Assembly (NCBI GenBank): GCA_018400565.1
Contig: JAGYMP010000018.1
Location: 1 to 6,169 of the forward strand
From: Bacilli bacterium
Lineage (GTDB): Bacteria; Bacillota_I; Bacilli_A; Izemoplasmatales; Hujiaoplasmataceae
DNA: 6,169 nt
Direction of reading: 5' to 3'
Part shown: one piece after another, positions 1-6,167 of the stretch
How the letters are laid out: each line of letters starts with the position of its first letter
How positions within the stretch are numbered: position 1 is the first letter of the stretch
The notes under the pieces: generated by a model
The model's database searches: none
The model's input: only the letters and a program-made list of their open reading frames with translations
What the model was told of the DNA's origin: nothing
Position numbers and translations under genes: made by a program

Positions 1-152
1 TTTTTCTTGCCGCGTGTCAGATGAGCGACCATGCGGATCAATGAAACCCCCATTTGCGCGGACAGGGCACTGACAGTTCCCCCTCCGGGAGCTGGTTTCT
101 TTGAATCCACGTCATCGATAAACGCCTGGATGGTCATATCGTTGAATTTCAT
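1..152 (-). CDS. fchA: Formiminotetrahydrofolate cyclodeaminase, N-terminal part (cut by window edge)
   Basis: Only the first 50 codons are present; the gene runs off the left edge. The translation begins MKFNDMTIQAF and has the PAPGGG motif at residues 20-25, followed by TVSALSAQMGVSLIRMVAHLT and a GKK. This is the typical start of the FTCD_C cyclodeaminase family (a short amphipathic start, then the glycine-rich folate-site loop and a helix rich in small residues). The enzyme converts 5-formimino-THF to 5,10-methenyl-THF and ammonia in the cytoplasm, the step after formimino transfer by the upstream ftcD product. The start ATG overlaps the hutI stop as ATGA and is preceded by AAGGAGG with a 7-nt spacer, so the start is secure. 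Because the gene begins directly at this domain, it is a stand-alone cyclodeaminase and not the C-terminal half of a fused FTCD. Its intactness beyond residue 50 cannot be judged. Confidence 0.9.
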   Translation of the reverse strand, partial: MKFNDMTIQAFIDDVDSKKPAPGGGTVSALSAQMGVSLIRMVAHLTRGKK

Positions 153-1414
153 TTTGTTTCCTCCTTCATATGTCGTTCATGAACAACATGTTTTCCTTTC
201 ACAAACACATCGGTCACAAGATTGATGGCATACCGTTGGATCATATATGCTAAATTTTTGGCATCCGAAAGACACAAGTCGGCTTGTTTTCCTTCTTCGA
301 TTGAACCGTGTGTGTCCGCGATGCCGAGATGATAAGCCGGATTGATCGTCGCAGCGGATAAAATTTCCTCCGGTGTCATTTTCAATTTAATTCCGGCGAG
401 TTGCATCGTAAACTGGAAATTTTCAGAAGGGGTCGAGCCCGGATTGTAGTCACTCGCGATACTCACGGCCGCGCCTGATTGAATCAATTTCCTTGCATCG
501 GCATATGCTTTGTTGAGATAAAATGAGGTTGCAGGCAAAAGATTGGCGACCGTGTTGGATTTCGCCAACAAACGTATGTCATCATCGCTGATGGCCATCA
601 GATGGTCCACACTGGCCGCTTCGAGTTCGACACCCAATCCGGCACCGCCGATGGATGTCATCTCATCTGCATGGATGCGCGGCACAAAACCCAATTGTTT
701 TGCCGCTTCGATGATTCGTCTTGTCTCGGTGACGTCAAATACGCCTTTCTCACAAAACACATCAACGGATTCCGCAAGATTTTTTTTCTTGATGATTTTC
801 ATGTCATCAATGATATGGTCGATGAAACCTCTTCGATCACGTTTCGATTCTTCCGGGAGCGCATGTGCTCCTAAGTATGTTGCATGGATATCAACCGGAT
901 ATTGATCATTCAAAGCTTTGATGACTTCCAACTGTTTTATTTCCGTTTCCAAATTCAACCCGTACCCTGATTTGGCTTCCAATGCGGTGACACCGAATTC
1001 AAGCATCCGTTCAAGCGACTGTGACGCCGTTTCATATAATGCGTCAAATCCCGTATCACGCGTCTGACGCACGGTGCGTAAAATACCGCCCCCTTCTTCT
1101 AAGATATCCATGTAAGGTTTACCGGTGATTTTCTGACTGAATTCGTCCTCACGCGACCCTCCGTAAACCAGATGGGTATGGGAATCGATCAAACCTGGAA
1201 AGGCGATTTTCCCGCTTGCGTCGAAGACATCGGTCTCCGGGGATTTATATGGGGCCGCATCTTTGGTCCCGATAGCGATGAACATACCGTTTTTAATAGC
1301 CACGAACGCATCGTCAATTGCCTTGACGTCCCCCATGGAAACGCCTTTTAAAGGTTGATTTCCCACAGGGGTATACAACGTTTTAATATGTTCGATCACA
1401 CAATCAGCCGTCAT
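149..1414 (-). CDS. hutI: Imidazolonepropionase
   Basis: Hydrolyses 4-imidazolone-5-propanoate to N-formimino-L-glutamate, the third step of histidine breakdown. It is a cytoplasmic metal-dependent enzyme of the amidohydrolase superfamily. The 421-aa product equals the usual family length. Visible motifs in order: a small N-terminal beta domain (about 1-70); the metal-site HxH in DSHTHLVYGGSRE (H79, H81) with the substrate-contact GGSRE; EAKSGYGL (146-153); the metal histidine in RIHADE (H248) with E251; SVDHL (H271); the metal aspartate in SDYNPGS (D322); then the C-terminal return to the beta domain. All residues expected for catalysis are present. The start at 1414 overlaps the ftcD stop as ATGA. 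The N terminus from this start aligns in register with my recollection of Bacillus HutI, which supports it over an internal Met27. Unlike its neighbours, it has no clear Shine-Dalgarno sequence upstream (CGAAGCACATCTTGACGAATC-type bases), so it is probably translated by coupling to ftcD. Confidence 0.97.
   Translation of the reverse strand: MTADCVIEHIKTLYTPVGNQPLKGVSMGDVKAIDDAFVAIKNGMFIAIGTKDAAPYKSPETDVFDASGKIAFPGLIDSHTHLVYGGSREDEFSQKITGKPYMDILEEGGGILRTVRQTRDTGFDALYETASQSLERMLEFGVTALEAKSGYGLNLETEIKQLEVIKALNDQYPVDIHATYLGAHALPEESKRDRRGFIDHIIDDMKIIKKKNLAESVDVFCEKGVFDVTETRRIIEAAKQLGFVPRIHADEMTSIGGAGLGVELEAASVDHLMAISDDDIRLLAKSNTVANLLPATSFYLNKAYADARKLIQSGAAVSIASDYNPGSTPSENFQFTMQLAGIKLKMTPEEILSAATINPAYHLGIADTHGSIEEGKQADLCLSDAKNLAYMIQRYAINLVTDVFVKGKHVVHERHMKEETK
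160..166 (-). promoter_or_regulatory. Shine-Dalgarno site of fchA
   Basis: AAGGAGG lies inside the last codons of hutI, 7 nt before the fchA ATG. It is a near-perfect anti-16S match and fixes the fchA start at 152, so fchA can recruit ribosomes itself as well as through the ATGA overlap with hutI. Confidence 0.85.
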
Positions 1415-2382
1415 GATTCGTCAAGATGTGCTTCGATGATCTTATCCTTGTCAAAATCACGAAGTCTTAAATGTTCGCGCACGTTGAAAACCAACGTATC
1501 CAAATCCATCTCTTTATCATAGGACAGATATTCCCTGTCCAAATAGTAGTCGATGCTTTCTTCCAAAGCATCTTTCGGGATCAAGCCAACAATTTCTGCG
1601 CTGGGAACATCCACGCTGTATCGTTTGGCTTCCATTTTGATGACCTCAAAGATTCGGTAGATGGGATTTTTCTTATAATTGAGTATGTTCATGGTCACCT
1701 GTACATGACCGCGTTCCTCAAGATAAGCGGGTCCTGCCTGGATGTACTGAAAACCCCCGCTTGATTTACGGATAATCCTGGATAGATTTTTTGCGATCGA
1801 TTTGTCATCGGTGTCCAAATCAATATTATAAGCAATCAAAAATTCTCGTGCTCCCACCGCCACGGCACCGAATGTCGGATGGATGGTTGCTTCTCCGTAA
1901 TCAGGCGCCCATTTGTCCTCTTTGATTTTTTCTTTCATGCCCTCAAACTCGCCCTTGCGAATTTTGGGTAACGATTTCCTGTATCGCTTGCCTGCGGATT
2001 CCGCATACAAAAACACGGGAATATCATATGTTTTTGCGATTCTCTTCCCGGTTTTTTTGGACAAATCGACACATTCTTTGATGCCCATGTTCTCAACCGG
2101 AACAAACGGAATCACGTCAACCGCGCCCATGCGCGGATGAATGCCTTCGTGTTGATTGAGATCGATTTCTTTTTTTGCCGCGCCGACTAAATCCAAAACG
2201 GCATCCACCATGGCATCAGGCGGTCCGATTAACGTCACCACGGTGCGATTATAATCCGCATCGGGCTCATAACTGATCACTTTCACCTGGTCATGGTTGT
2301 CGAAAACAGACATGATACGGTTGATTTTTTCCTTATCCTTGCCTTCGCTGAAATTTGGTACGCATTCAACAATTTTTTCCAT
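1411..2382 (-). CDS. ftcD: Glutamate formimidoyltransferase (stand-alone formiminotransferase)
   Basis: Transfers the formimino group of N-formimino-L-glutamate to tetrahydrofolate, giving L-glutamate and 5-formimino-THF. The 323-aa protein matches the formiminotransferase half of mammalian FTCD (about 326 aa) and the separate bacterial enzymes. It starts MEKIVECVPNFSEG, the family hallmark. H82 in HEGIHPRMGAVDVIPF sits at the same number as the catalytic histidine of the porcine enzyme. PTFGAVAVGAREFLIAYN (169-186) marks the passage from the N-terminal to the C-terminal subdomain, and GHVQVTMNI (225-233) and SAEIVGLIP (261-269) follow as expected. No cyclodeaminase domain follows, as that is the separate fchA gene. 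The frame is open 22 codons further upstream, but the chosen ATG has an SD-like AAAGGGGG and the family N terminus; the longer form would run 65 nt into hutU. The gene begins 1 nt after the hutU stop. Confidence 0.95.
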   Translation of the reverse strand: MEKIVECVPNFSEGKDKEKINRIMSVFDNHDQVKVISYEPDADYNRTVVTLIGPPDAMVDAVLDLVGAAKKEIDLNQHEGIHPRMGAVDVIPFVPVENMGIKECVDLSKKTGKRIAKTYDIPVFLYAESAGKRYRKSLPKIRKGEFEGMKEKIKEDKWAPDYGEATIHPTFGAVAVGAREFLIAYNIDLDTDDKSIAKNLSRIIRKSSGGFQYIQAGPAYLEERGHVQVTMNILNYKKNPIYRIFEVIKMEAKRYSVDVPSAEIVGLIPKDALEESIDYYLDREYLSYDKEMDLDTLVFNVREHLRLRDFDKDKIIEAHLDES

Positions 2383-2383
2383 G

Positions 2384-4405
2384 TCATCTTCCCCCTTTGA
2401 CATAATGCTGATCGACAAGCTTGTCAATCGTATTTTGATCGGTGTCAAACGCTTCCGTCACGGATGCATCGTTGTCCATGGCATTGAATGACCGGATCGT
2501 TTCGGCGGCATGCTTGTTTTTGGCCCATGAACGTCGTGCGACACCCACCATCACATCATGCAGCATCGCAGTTTTTAAAATGTCGTCGACACGTTTCGAA
2601 CCATCGAGAACCATCCCGTAACCGCCGTTGATGACTTTACCGATACCGACACCGCCTCCGTTGTGGAGGGTAATGAGACTCATACCGCGGGCAGCATTGC
2701 CCAAAGCAACCTGAGTGGCCATGTCGGCCATGATGTTGGAACCGTCTTTGATGTTCGATGTTTCCCTGAACGGCGAATCCGTGCCGCCCGCATCATGATG
2801 GTCGCGCCCGAGCATGATTGGACCGACTTCACCATCACGTACCATCGCGTTGAATCTTTGCGCAATCTTCAGACGCCCGTACGCATCCTGATAAAGAATG
2901 CGTGCTTTGGTACCGACGACAAGATTGTTTTGTTTGGCGTCTTTGATCCAGTGATAATTGTCATAATCCTGGAACCGTCTGTTTGGATCGATGGCATGCA
3001 TCGCTGCCCGATCGGTTTTGTCAAGATCACTTTCTTCTCCGGATAAACAGACCCACCGGAACGGACCGTATCCGTAGTCAAACAACAACGGTCCCATGAT
3101 ATCTTCCACATAACTCGGCCAGATGAATCCGTCCAAATCATTTTTTCCGTTTTTACAGATGACATTGATCCCGGAATCATAAATGGCCTTCATGAAACTG
3201 TTGCCGTAATCGAAAAAGTACGTCCCTTTTTCTGTCAGTGATTTGATGGCTTCGAAATGGCGTTTGAGGGATGCATCGACCAATGATTTAAACTTTTGTT
3301 TATTGTTTTGCAATAATTCTGTGCGTTCTTCGAAATCAATGCCGGCCGGACAATACCCGCCGTCATAAACGGCATGGCAACTTGTCTGATCGCTCAACAG
3401 ATCAATGGCAATGTCGTTTTCGATGGCATATTCCAACAAATCGACGATGTTTCCGTGATAAGCAATCGCCGTCGCTTCTTTGCGGTCCATATGATCGTTG
3501 GCGTGCTCAAATGCCACCGAGGGCACGTCCGTGACTTCATTGACCCATCCCTGTTTCATGCGTATTTCAATTCTGGACTGATCGACTTCCGCGATCACAC
3601 CGACCCCGCCGGCGATATTGATTGCTTTACCCTGGGCACCGCTCATGCCGCCAAGACCGGAAGAGACAAACAGCTTACCGGCTAGATTGCCTTTTTCGCC
3701 GATATCTAACTTAAGTCTTCCGGCGTTGAGAAGCGTTGAATATGTCCCGTGGACGATGCCCTGAGGTCCGATATACATCCAGCCGCCTGCGGTCATTTGA
3801 CCGTAATTCGCAACGCCAAGTGAACTTGCGCGGTTAAACTGGTCCAAATTGTCAAACTGACCGATCATCAATCCGTTCGTGAGAATGACCCTCGGAGATT
3901 TCTTGTCTGATGGAAACAACCCCAGCGGATGCCCGCTCATCATCACAAGCGTCTGATCGTCTTCCATGATCTGCAAATAAGCTTTTGTAAGGCAATATTG
4001 CATCCAATTTTGAAAAACCGAACCTGTCTCACCATAGGTGACAAGCTCATAAGGGTAAAGGGCAATGTCAAAATCGAGATTATTTTCGATCATCACCTGA
4101 AAGGCGCGTCCTTCAATGGTTTTACCCTCATAATGATCAATCGGCTGACCGTTGATCCTTCCTTCCGGACGGAAACGATATCCATAAATCTTACCCCGTG
4201 TCAAAAGTTCATCAAGAAATTCTTCGTAAAGATCATCCTGCCATTCGTTTGGAATATAGCGCATGGCATTTTCCATCGCAAGTTTTGTTTCTTTCTTTGA
4301 CAGAGAAAAATCGCGTTTGGGTGCTCTGCGTATCCCCCTAACAATATCGGGTTTCTTCGGTAACTCTGAAAAAACATCGCGGAGTGTGATGGTTTTCTTA
4401 CGCAT
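2384..4405 (-). CDS. hutU: Urocanate hydratase, long (animal-like) form
   Basis: Adds water to urocanate to give 4-imidazolone-5-propanoate, using tightly bound NAD+ as electrophile; cytoplasmic. At 673 aa it is about 120 residues longer than the Bacillus/Pseudomonas enzyme (about 550-557 aa) and close to human UROC1 (about 676 aa). Visible motifs in order: YGETG (124-128) and QNWMQYCLTKAYLQ; SGHPLGLFPS (157-166); ANYGQMTAGGWMYIGPQGIVHGT in two overlapping stretches (199-221); the NAD-binding glycine-rich segment SSGLGGMSGAQ (248-258) and NIAGGVGV; CHAVYDGGYCPAG (343-355); GPFRWVCLSG (447-456), where the animal family has FRWVCTSG; LGRDHHDAGGTDSPFRETSN (532-551); and LHNGGGVGIGKVINGG (580-595). 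Residues about 457-530 form an insertion absent from the short form. The start at 4405 follows a very strong AAAAGGAGGA with a 5-nt spacer. It overlaps the hutH end by 8 nt. An in-frame ATG 39 nt upstream is less likely. Confidence 0.97.
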   Translation of the reverse strand: MRKKTITLRDVFSELPKKPDIVRGIRRAPKRDFSLSKKETKLAMENAMRYIPNEWQDDLYEEFLDELLTRGKIYGYRFRPEGRINGQPIDHYEGKTIEGRAFQVMIENNLDFDIALYPYELVTYGETGSVFQNWMQYCLTKAYLQIMEDDQTLVMMSGHPLGLFPSDKKSPRVILTNGLMIGQFDNLDQFNRASSLGVANYGQMTAGGWMYIGPQGIVHGTYSTLLNAGRLKLDIGEKGNLAGKLFVSSGLGGMSGAQGKAINIAGGVGVIAEVDQSRIEIRMKQGWVNEVTDVPSVAFEHANDHMDRKEATAIAYHGNIVDLLEYAIENDIAIDLLSDQTSCHAVYDGGYCPAGIDFEERTELLQNNKQKFKSLVDASLKRHFEAIKSLTEKGTYFFDYGNSFMKAIYDSGINVICKNGKNDLDGFIWPSYVEDIMGPLLFDYGYGPFRWVCLSGEESDLDKTDRAAMHAIDPNRRFQDYDNYHWIKDAKQNNLVVGTKARILYQDAYGRLKIAQRFNAMVRDGEVGPIMLGRDHHDAGGTDSPFRETSNIKDGSNIMADMATQVALGNAARGMSLITLHNGGGVGIGKVINGGYGMVLDGSKRVDDILKTAMLHDVMVGVARRSWAKNKHAAETIRSFNAMDNDASVTEAFDTDQNTIDKLVDQHYVKGGR
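2388..2398 (-). promoter_or_regulatory. Shine-Dalgarno site of ftcD
   Basis: AAAGGGGGAAG at the extreme 3' end of hutU, with its G-run about 8-9 nt before the ATG at 2382. It differs from AAAGGAGG by one base, so it is weaker than the hutU and fchA sites. It decides the start between 2382 and the in-frame upstream ATG codons at 2403 and 2448. Confidence 0.65.
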
Positions 4406-5921
4406 GAAACTCCTCCTTTTCCAAGTGGGCACGGATGTCATCACTCATGACCCACGCTTCCAATCGGTGGATATGCGGATACATCAATGTATCCGTTTCG
4501 ATTTCTTGTACTCTCTCTCTGATTTCATGATACAACACTTCACTCATTTTGCCAAGTTGACCTTTATCTTTTAAATCGAGGGCCTGTGCGGCACACATTA
4601 GTTCCATCGCCAATACTTTCTGCGTGTTCGCGATGATTTCACGGGCTTTCCGCGCAGATGTCATGCCCATGGACACATGATCTTCCTGGTTGGCCGAGGA
4701 GGGAATGGAATCCACACTTCCCGGGTGGGCGAGCACTTTGTTTTCGCTGACCAGGGATGCCGCCGAATACTGGACGATCATGAATCCTGAGTTAAGACCG
4801 GGTTTTTCAGTCAAAAACGACGGCAGGCCGTTTGATAAATCATCATTGACCATGCGTTCGATCCGGCGTTCTGAGATGTTTGCGAGCTCACTGACGGCGA
4901 TGGCCAGATAATCCAAAGCGAGCGCCAAAGGTTGTCCGTGAAAATTACCGGCCGAAAGCACTTTGTCTTCATCGGGAAAGACAAGCGGATTGTCGGTCAC
5001 CGCGTTCATCTCCGACACCAAAATCGTTTTGCAATGGCGCAAAGCGGCAAGTGTCGCACCATGGACCTGTGGCGAACACCGTAGTGAATATCCATCCTGG
5101 ATGCGGTCCTGCCCTTGTCTTGTCACGTGCGTTGAACCTTCTAAGTAATGGCGCATCCGTTTTGCCACATCGATCTGTCCCTGATGATTTCTGAGTTGAT
5201 GGATGTCGTCGTCAAAAACATCGATGATTCCCCCCAGGGCTTCCATGCTCATCGAAAGCGACGCCGAAGCAAGGCGTTCTAAATGCATCGCATCATGAAG
5301 GGCAAGTGCACCAATCGAATTCATGGCTTGTGTTCCGTTGATCAGACACAGACCTTCTTTGGCCTCAAGATGTGAAATGGGTTCGATGTTGAATGCCCGC
5401 AGTCCCTCTTTTGCGGGACGTCGTTCACCTTCCACAAAAACCTCGCCCTTTCCCAAAACGGGCAAGGCCATGTGGGCCAGCATGGCAAGATCGCCGCTTG
5501 CGCCGAGACTCCCTTTGGAAAACACAACAGGGATGCAGTTTTTATTCAATAACTCAAGTAATTTTTCGATCACGTTCAAACGAATGCCGCTATATCCTTT
5601 GATCAGGGCATTGATTCTCAGCAGCAACATGCCTCTGACCGACTCCTCATCCAAGACATCACCGACACCACAGGCGTGTGACAACAACAGATTCTCCTGT
5701 AATTTCTTCGTGTCACACCGGTTGATGGATAGTTCTGAAAGATGACCGAATCCGGTATTGACTCCATAAACCGGATTCCCTTCCTTCACCAATGAATTAA
5801 TATATGCATTCGCTTTGTGAACTTTATCGATGCTTTCTTTTGCAATCATAGCTTTTTCATGATGCCGCGTCACTGCAACAAAATCCTCAAGCGTCAAATG
5901 GTTTCCGTCAATCCTCAACAT
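4398..5921 (-). CDS. hutH: Histidine ammonia-lyase (histidase)
   Basis: Catalyses the committed step, L-histidine to trans-urocanate plus ammonia, using the self-formed MIO electrophile; cytoplasmic homotetramer in this family. The 507-aa length is typical (about 505-515). Visible: catalytic Tyr in YGVNTGFG (Y52); SHACGVG (H82); the MIO triad in GSLGASGDLA (A141-S142-G143); NGTQAM (N195); the DGYSLRCSPQVHG segment (Y278, R281); GNFHGQP (F327, H328); and NQEDHVSMG (E413). All match residues known in Pseudomonas histidase within one or two positions, and the lack of a long C-terminal extension separates it from plant PAL. The start at 5921 gives the family N terminus MLRIDGNHLTLED and has AGAGGAG 8 nt upstream. 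The frame stays open 20 codons further up, but that stretch (MFSLFVCREM...) overlies the putative -10 and is not family-like. It is the first gene of the operon and overlaps hutU by 8 nt. Confidence 0.97.
   Translation of the reverse strand: MLRIDGNHLTLEDFVAVTRHHEKAMIAKESIDKVHKANAYINSLVKEGNPVYGVNTGFGHLSELSINRCDTKKLQENLLLSHACGVGDVLDEESVRGMLLLRINALIKGYSGIRLNVIEKLLELLNKNCIPVVFSKGSLGASGDLAMLAHMALPVLGKGEVFVEGERRPAKEGLRAFNIEPISHLEAKEGLCLINGTQAMNSIGALALHDAMHLERLASASLSMSMEALGGIIDVFDDDIHQLRNHQGQIDVAKRMRHYLEGSTHVTRQGQDRIQDGYSLRCSPQVHGATLAALRHCKTILVSEMNAVTDNPLVFPDEDKVLSAGNFHGQPLALALDYLAIAVSELANISERRIERMVNDDLSNGLPSFLTEKPGLNSGFMIVQYSAASLVSENKVLAHPGSVDSIPSSANQEDHVSMGMTSARKAREIIANTQKVLAMELMCAAQALDLKDKGQLGKMSEVLYHEIRERVQEIETDTLMYPHIHRLEAWVMSDDIRAHLEKEEFHA
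4411..4420 (-). promoter_or_regulatory. Strong Shine-Dalgarno site of hutU, inside hutH
   Basis: AAAAGGAGGA, 5 nt before the hutU ATG, is embedded in the last hutH codons (it encodes part of the EKEEF end). It is the strongest such site in the window. It fixes the hutU start at 4405 and suggests hutU is translated at high rate or re-initiated by ribosomes finishing hutH. Confidence 0.85.
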
Positions 5922-5929
5922 GGTTTCAT

Positions 5930-5936
5930 CTCCTCT
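5930..5936 (-). promoter_or_regulatory. Shine-Dalgarno site of hutH
   Basis: AGAGGAG, 8 nt before the ATG at 5921. It decides that start over the upstream in-frame ATG codons at 5954 and 5981. Confidence 0.75.
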
Positions 5937-5942
5937 GATTTG

Positions 5943-5948
5943 ATTATA
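5943..5948 (-). promoter_or_regulatory. Possible -10 element of the hut promoter
   Basis: A consensus TATAAT lies on the minus strand within TGATATATAAT. The overlapping hexamer TATATA two bases upstream is preceded by TGA, an extended -10 arrangement. No good -35 is found at 16-18 nt upstream (TTTTTG at 17 nt is poor; TTGTTT is only 14 nt away). Transcription from here would start around 5936, right at the hutH Shine-Dalgarno, leaving a leader of only about 15 nt. The true promoter may be elsewhere in 5950-6046. Confidence 0.3.
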
Positions 5949-5990
5949 TATCATTTCACGGCAAACAAAAAGAGAAAACAAGAAAATGGC

Positions 5991-6027
5991 CCTAATTTTA
6001 GCGCTTTATCATGTTAACATGATTAGG
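5991..6027. repeat. Inverted repeat CCTAAT...ATTAGG in the hut upstream region
   Basis: Six-base arms CCTAAT (5991-5996) and ATTAGG (6022-6027) are exact reverse complements separated by 25 bp. The right arm overlaps the last two bases of the 16-bp palindrome. A smaller imperfect palindrome, CTAA-TT-TTAG, sits at 5992-6001. Arms this short can arise by chance in AT-rich DNA, so the pairing is only suggestive of a composite control site. Confidence 0.3.
6008..6023. promoter_or_regulatory. Perfect 16-bp palindrome, candidate operator
   Basis: ATCATGTTAACATGAT is identical to its reverse complement and lies 87 bp upstream of the hutH start, between the tRNA terminator and the putative -10. With no loop, it looks more like a binding site for a dimeric regulator than an RNA hairpin. 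I do not recognise the factor: it does not resemble the CcpA cre, the CodY box, the TnrA site, or the HutC site as I know them. No regulator gene is in the window. Confidence 0.45.
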
Positions 6028-6046
6028 TTTTTATCACTTGAAATAT

Positions 6047-6080
6047 AAAAAATCCCGGTTTCGTTTGAAATCGGGATTTT
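6047..6080 (-). terminator. Intrinsic terminator of the tRNA-Lys transcript
   Basis: Arms 6049-6062 and 6067-6080 form a 14-bp stem with a 4-nt loop (6063-6066). Going leftward, the transcript ends in a run of six U at 6052-6047. It lies 12 bp past the tRNA CCA end, so it should end the tRNA transcript and separate it from the hut operon. On the minus-strand RNA, one pair (6058/6071) is an A-C mismatch; on the plus strand the same pair is a G-U wobble, but the tail there is the weaker UUUUGGUUU. The T-tract position favours the minus direction as the working one. Confidence 0.85.
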
Positions 6081-6091
6081 GGTTTATCATC

Positions 6092-6167
6092 TGGTGCGCC
6101 ATCAGGGATTCGAACCCAGGACCCATTGATTAAGAGTCAATTGCTCTGCCAACTGAGCTAATGGCGC
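6092..6167 (-). tRNA. tRNA-Lys, anticodon CUU
   Basis: A 76-nt cloverleaf with encoded CCA (6094-6092). Acceptor stem GCGCCAT/ATGGCGC pairs 7 of 7; D stem GCTC/GAGC; D loop AGTTGGCA; anticodon stem ATTGA/TCAAT pairs 5 of 5; loop CTCTTAA puts CTT at 34-36 (6134-6132), reading the lysine codon AAG; five-base variable loop GGGTC; T loop TTCGAAT. The discriminator base is A. The T stem CTGGG/CCCTG has one U-U mismatch at 50/64 (6118 and 6104). Only two bases remain before the window edge, so whether this is the last gene of a tRNA cluster cannot be seen. It is followed by an intrinsic terminator, and no integrase or duplicated 3' end suggests an integration site. Confidence 0.96.

Noticed and set aside
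543..905. Plus-strand open frames opposite hutI
   Set aside because: Low-information serine- and methionine-rich translation opposite the metal-site region of hutI; no family resemblance.
2380..2448. Longer ftcD start adding 22 residues
   Set aside because: It would run 65 nt into hutU; the ATG at 2382 has an SD-like site and begins directly with the family motif VPNFSEG.
2663..4300. Plus-strand open frames opposite hutU (2663-3046, 3374-3685, 3929-4300)
   Set aside because: All are antisense to intact, motif-rich hutU, and none has recognisable protein features.
4403..4444. Longer hutU start adding 13 residues
   Set aside because: The strong AAAAGGAGGA lies 5 nt before the ATG at 4405, and the upstream stretch is coding hutH sequence.
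5323..5745. Plus-strand open frame of 140 codons opposite hutH
   Set aside because: Antisense to the most conserved part of histidase (MIO region), with no recognisable domain. It is a by-product of codon use on the minus strand.
5941..5970. Possible CcpA cre site around TTTCACGGCAAAC
   Set aside because: Compared base by base with the cre consensus, several fixed positions mismatch, including the central CG.
5919..5981. Longer hutH start adding 20 residues (MFSLFVCREM...)
   Set aside because: The extra residues are not family-like, overlie the putative -10, and lack a ribosome site. The internal ATG at 5921 has AGAGGAG and the family N terminus.
6006..6089. Three TTATCA copies (6006, 6031, 6084) as a possible direct repeat
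   Set aside because: Six-base matches with unequal spacing in AT-rich DNA, one of them on the far side of the terminator; expected by chance.
6092..6167. tRNA-Lys as an integration site of a mobile element
   Set aside because: No integrase and no repeated tRNA 3' end are seen; the neighbouring genes are a housekeeping catabolic operon.
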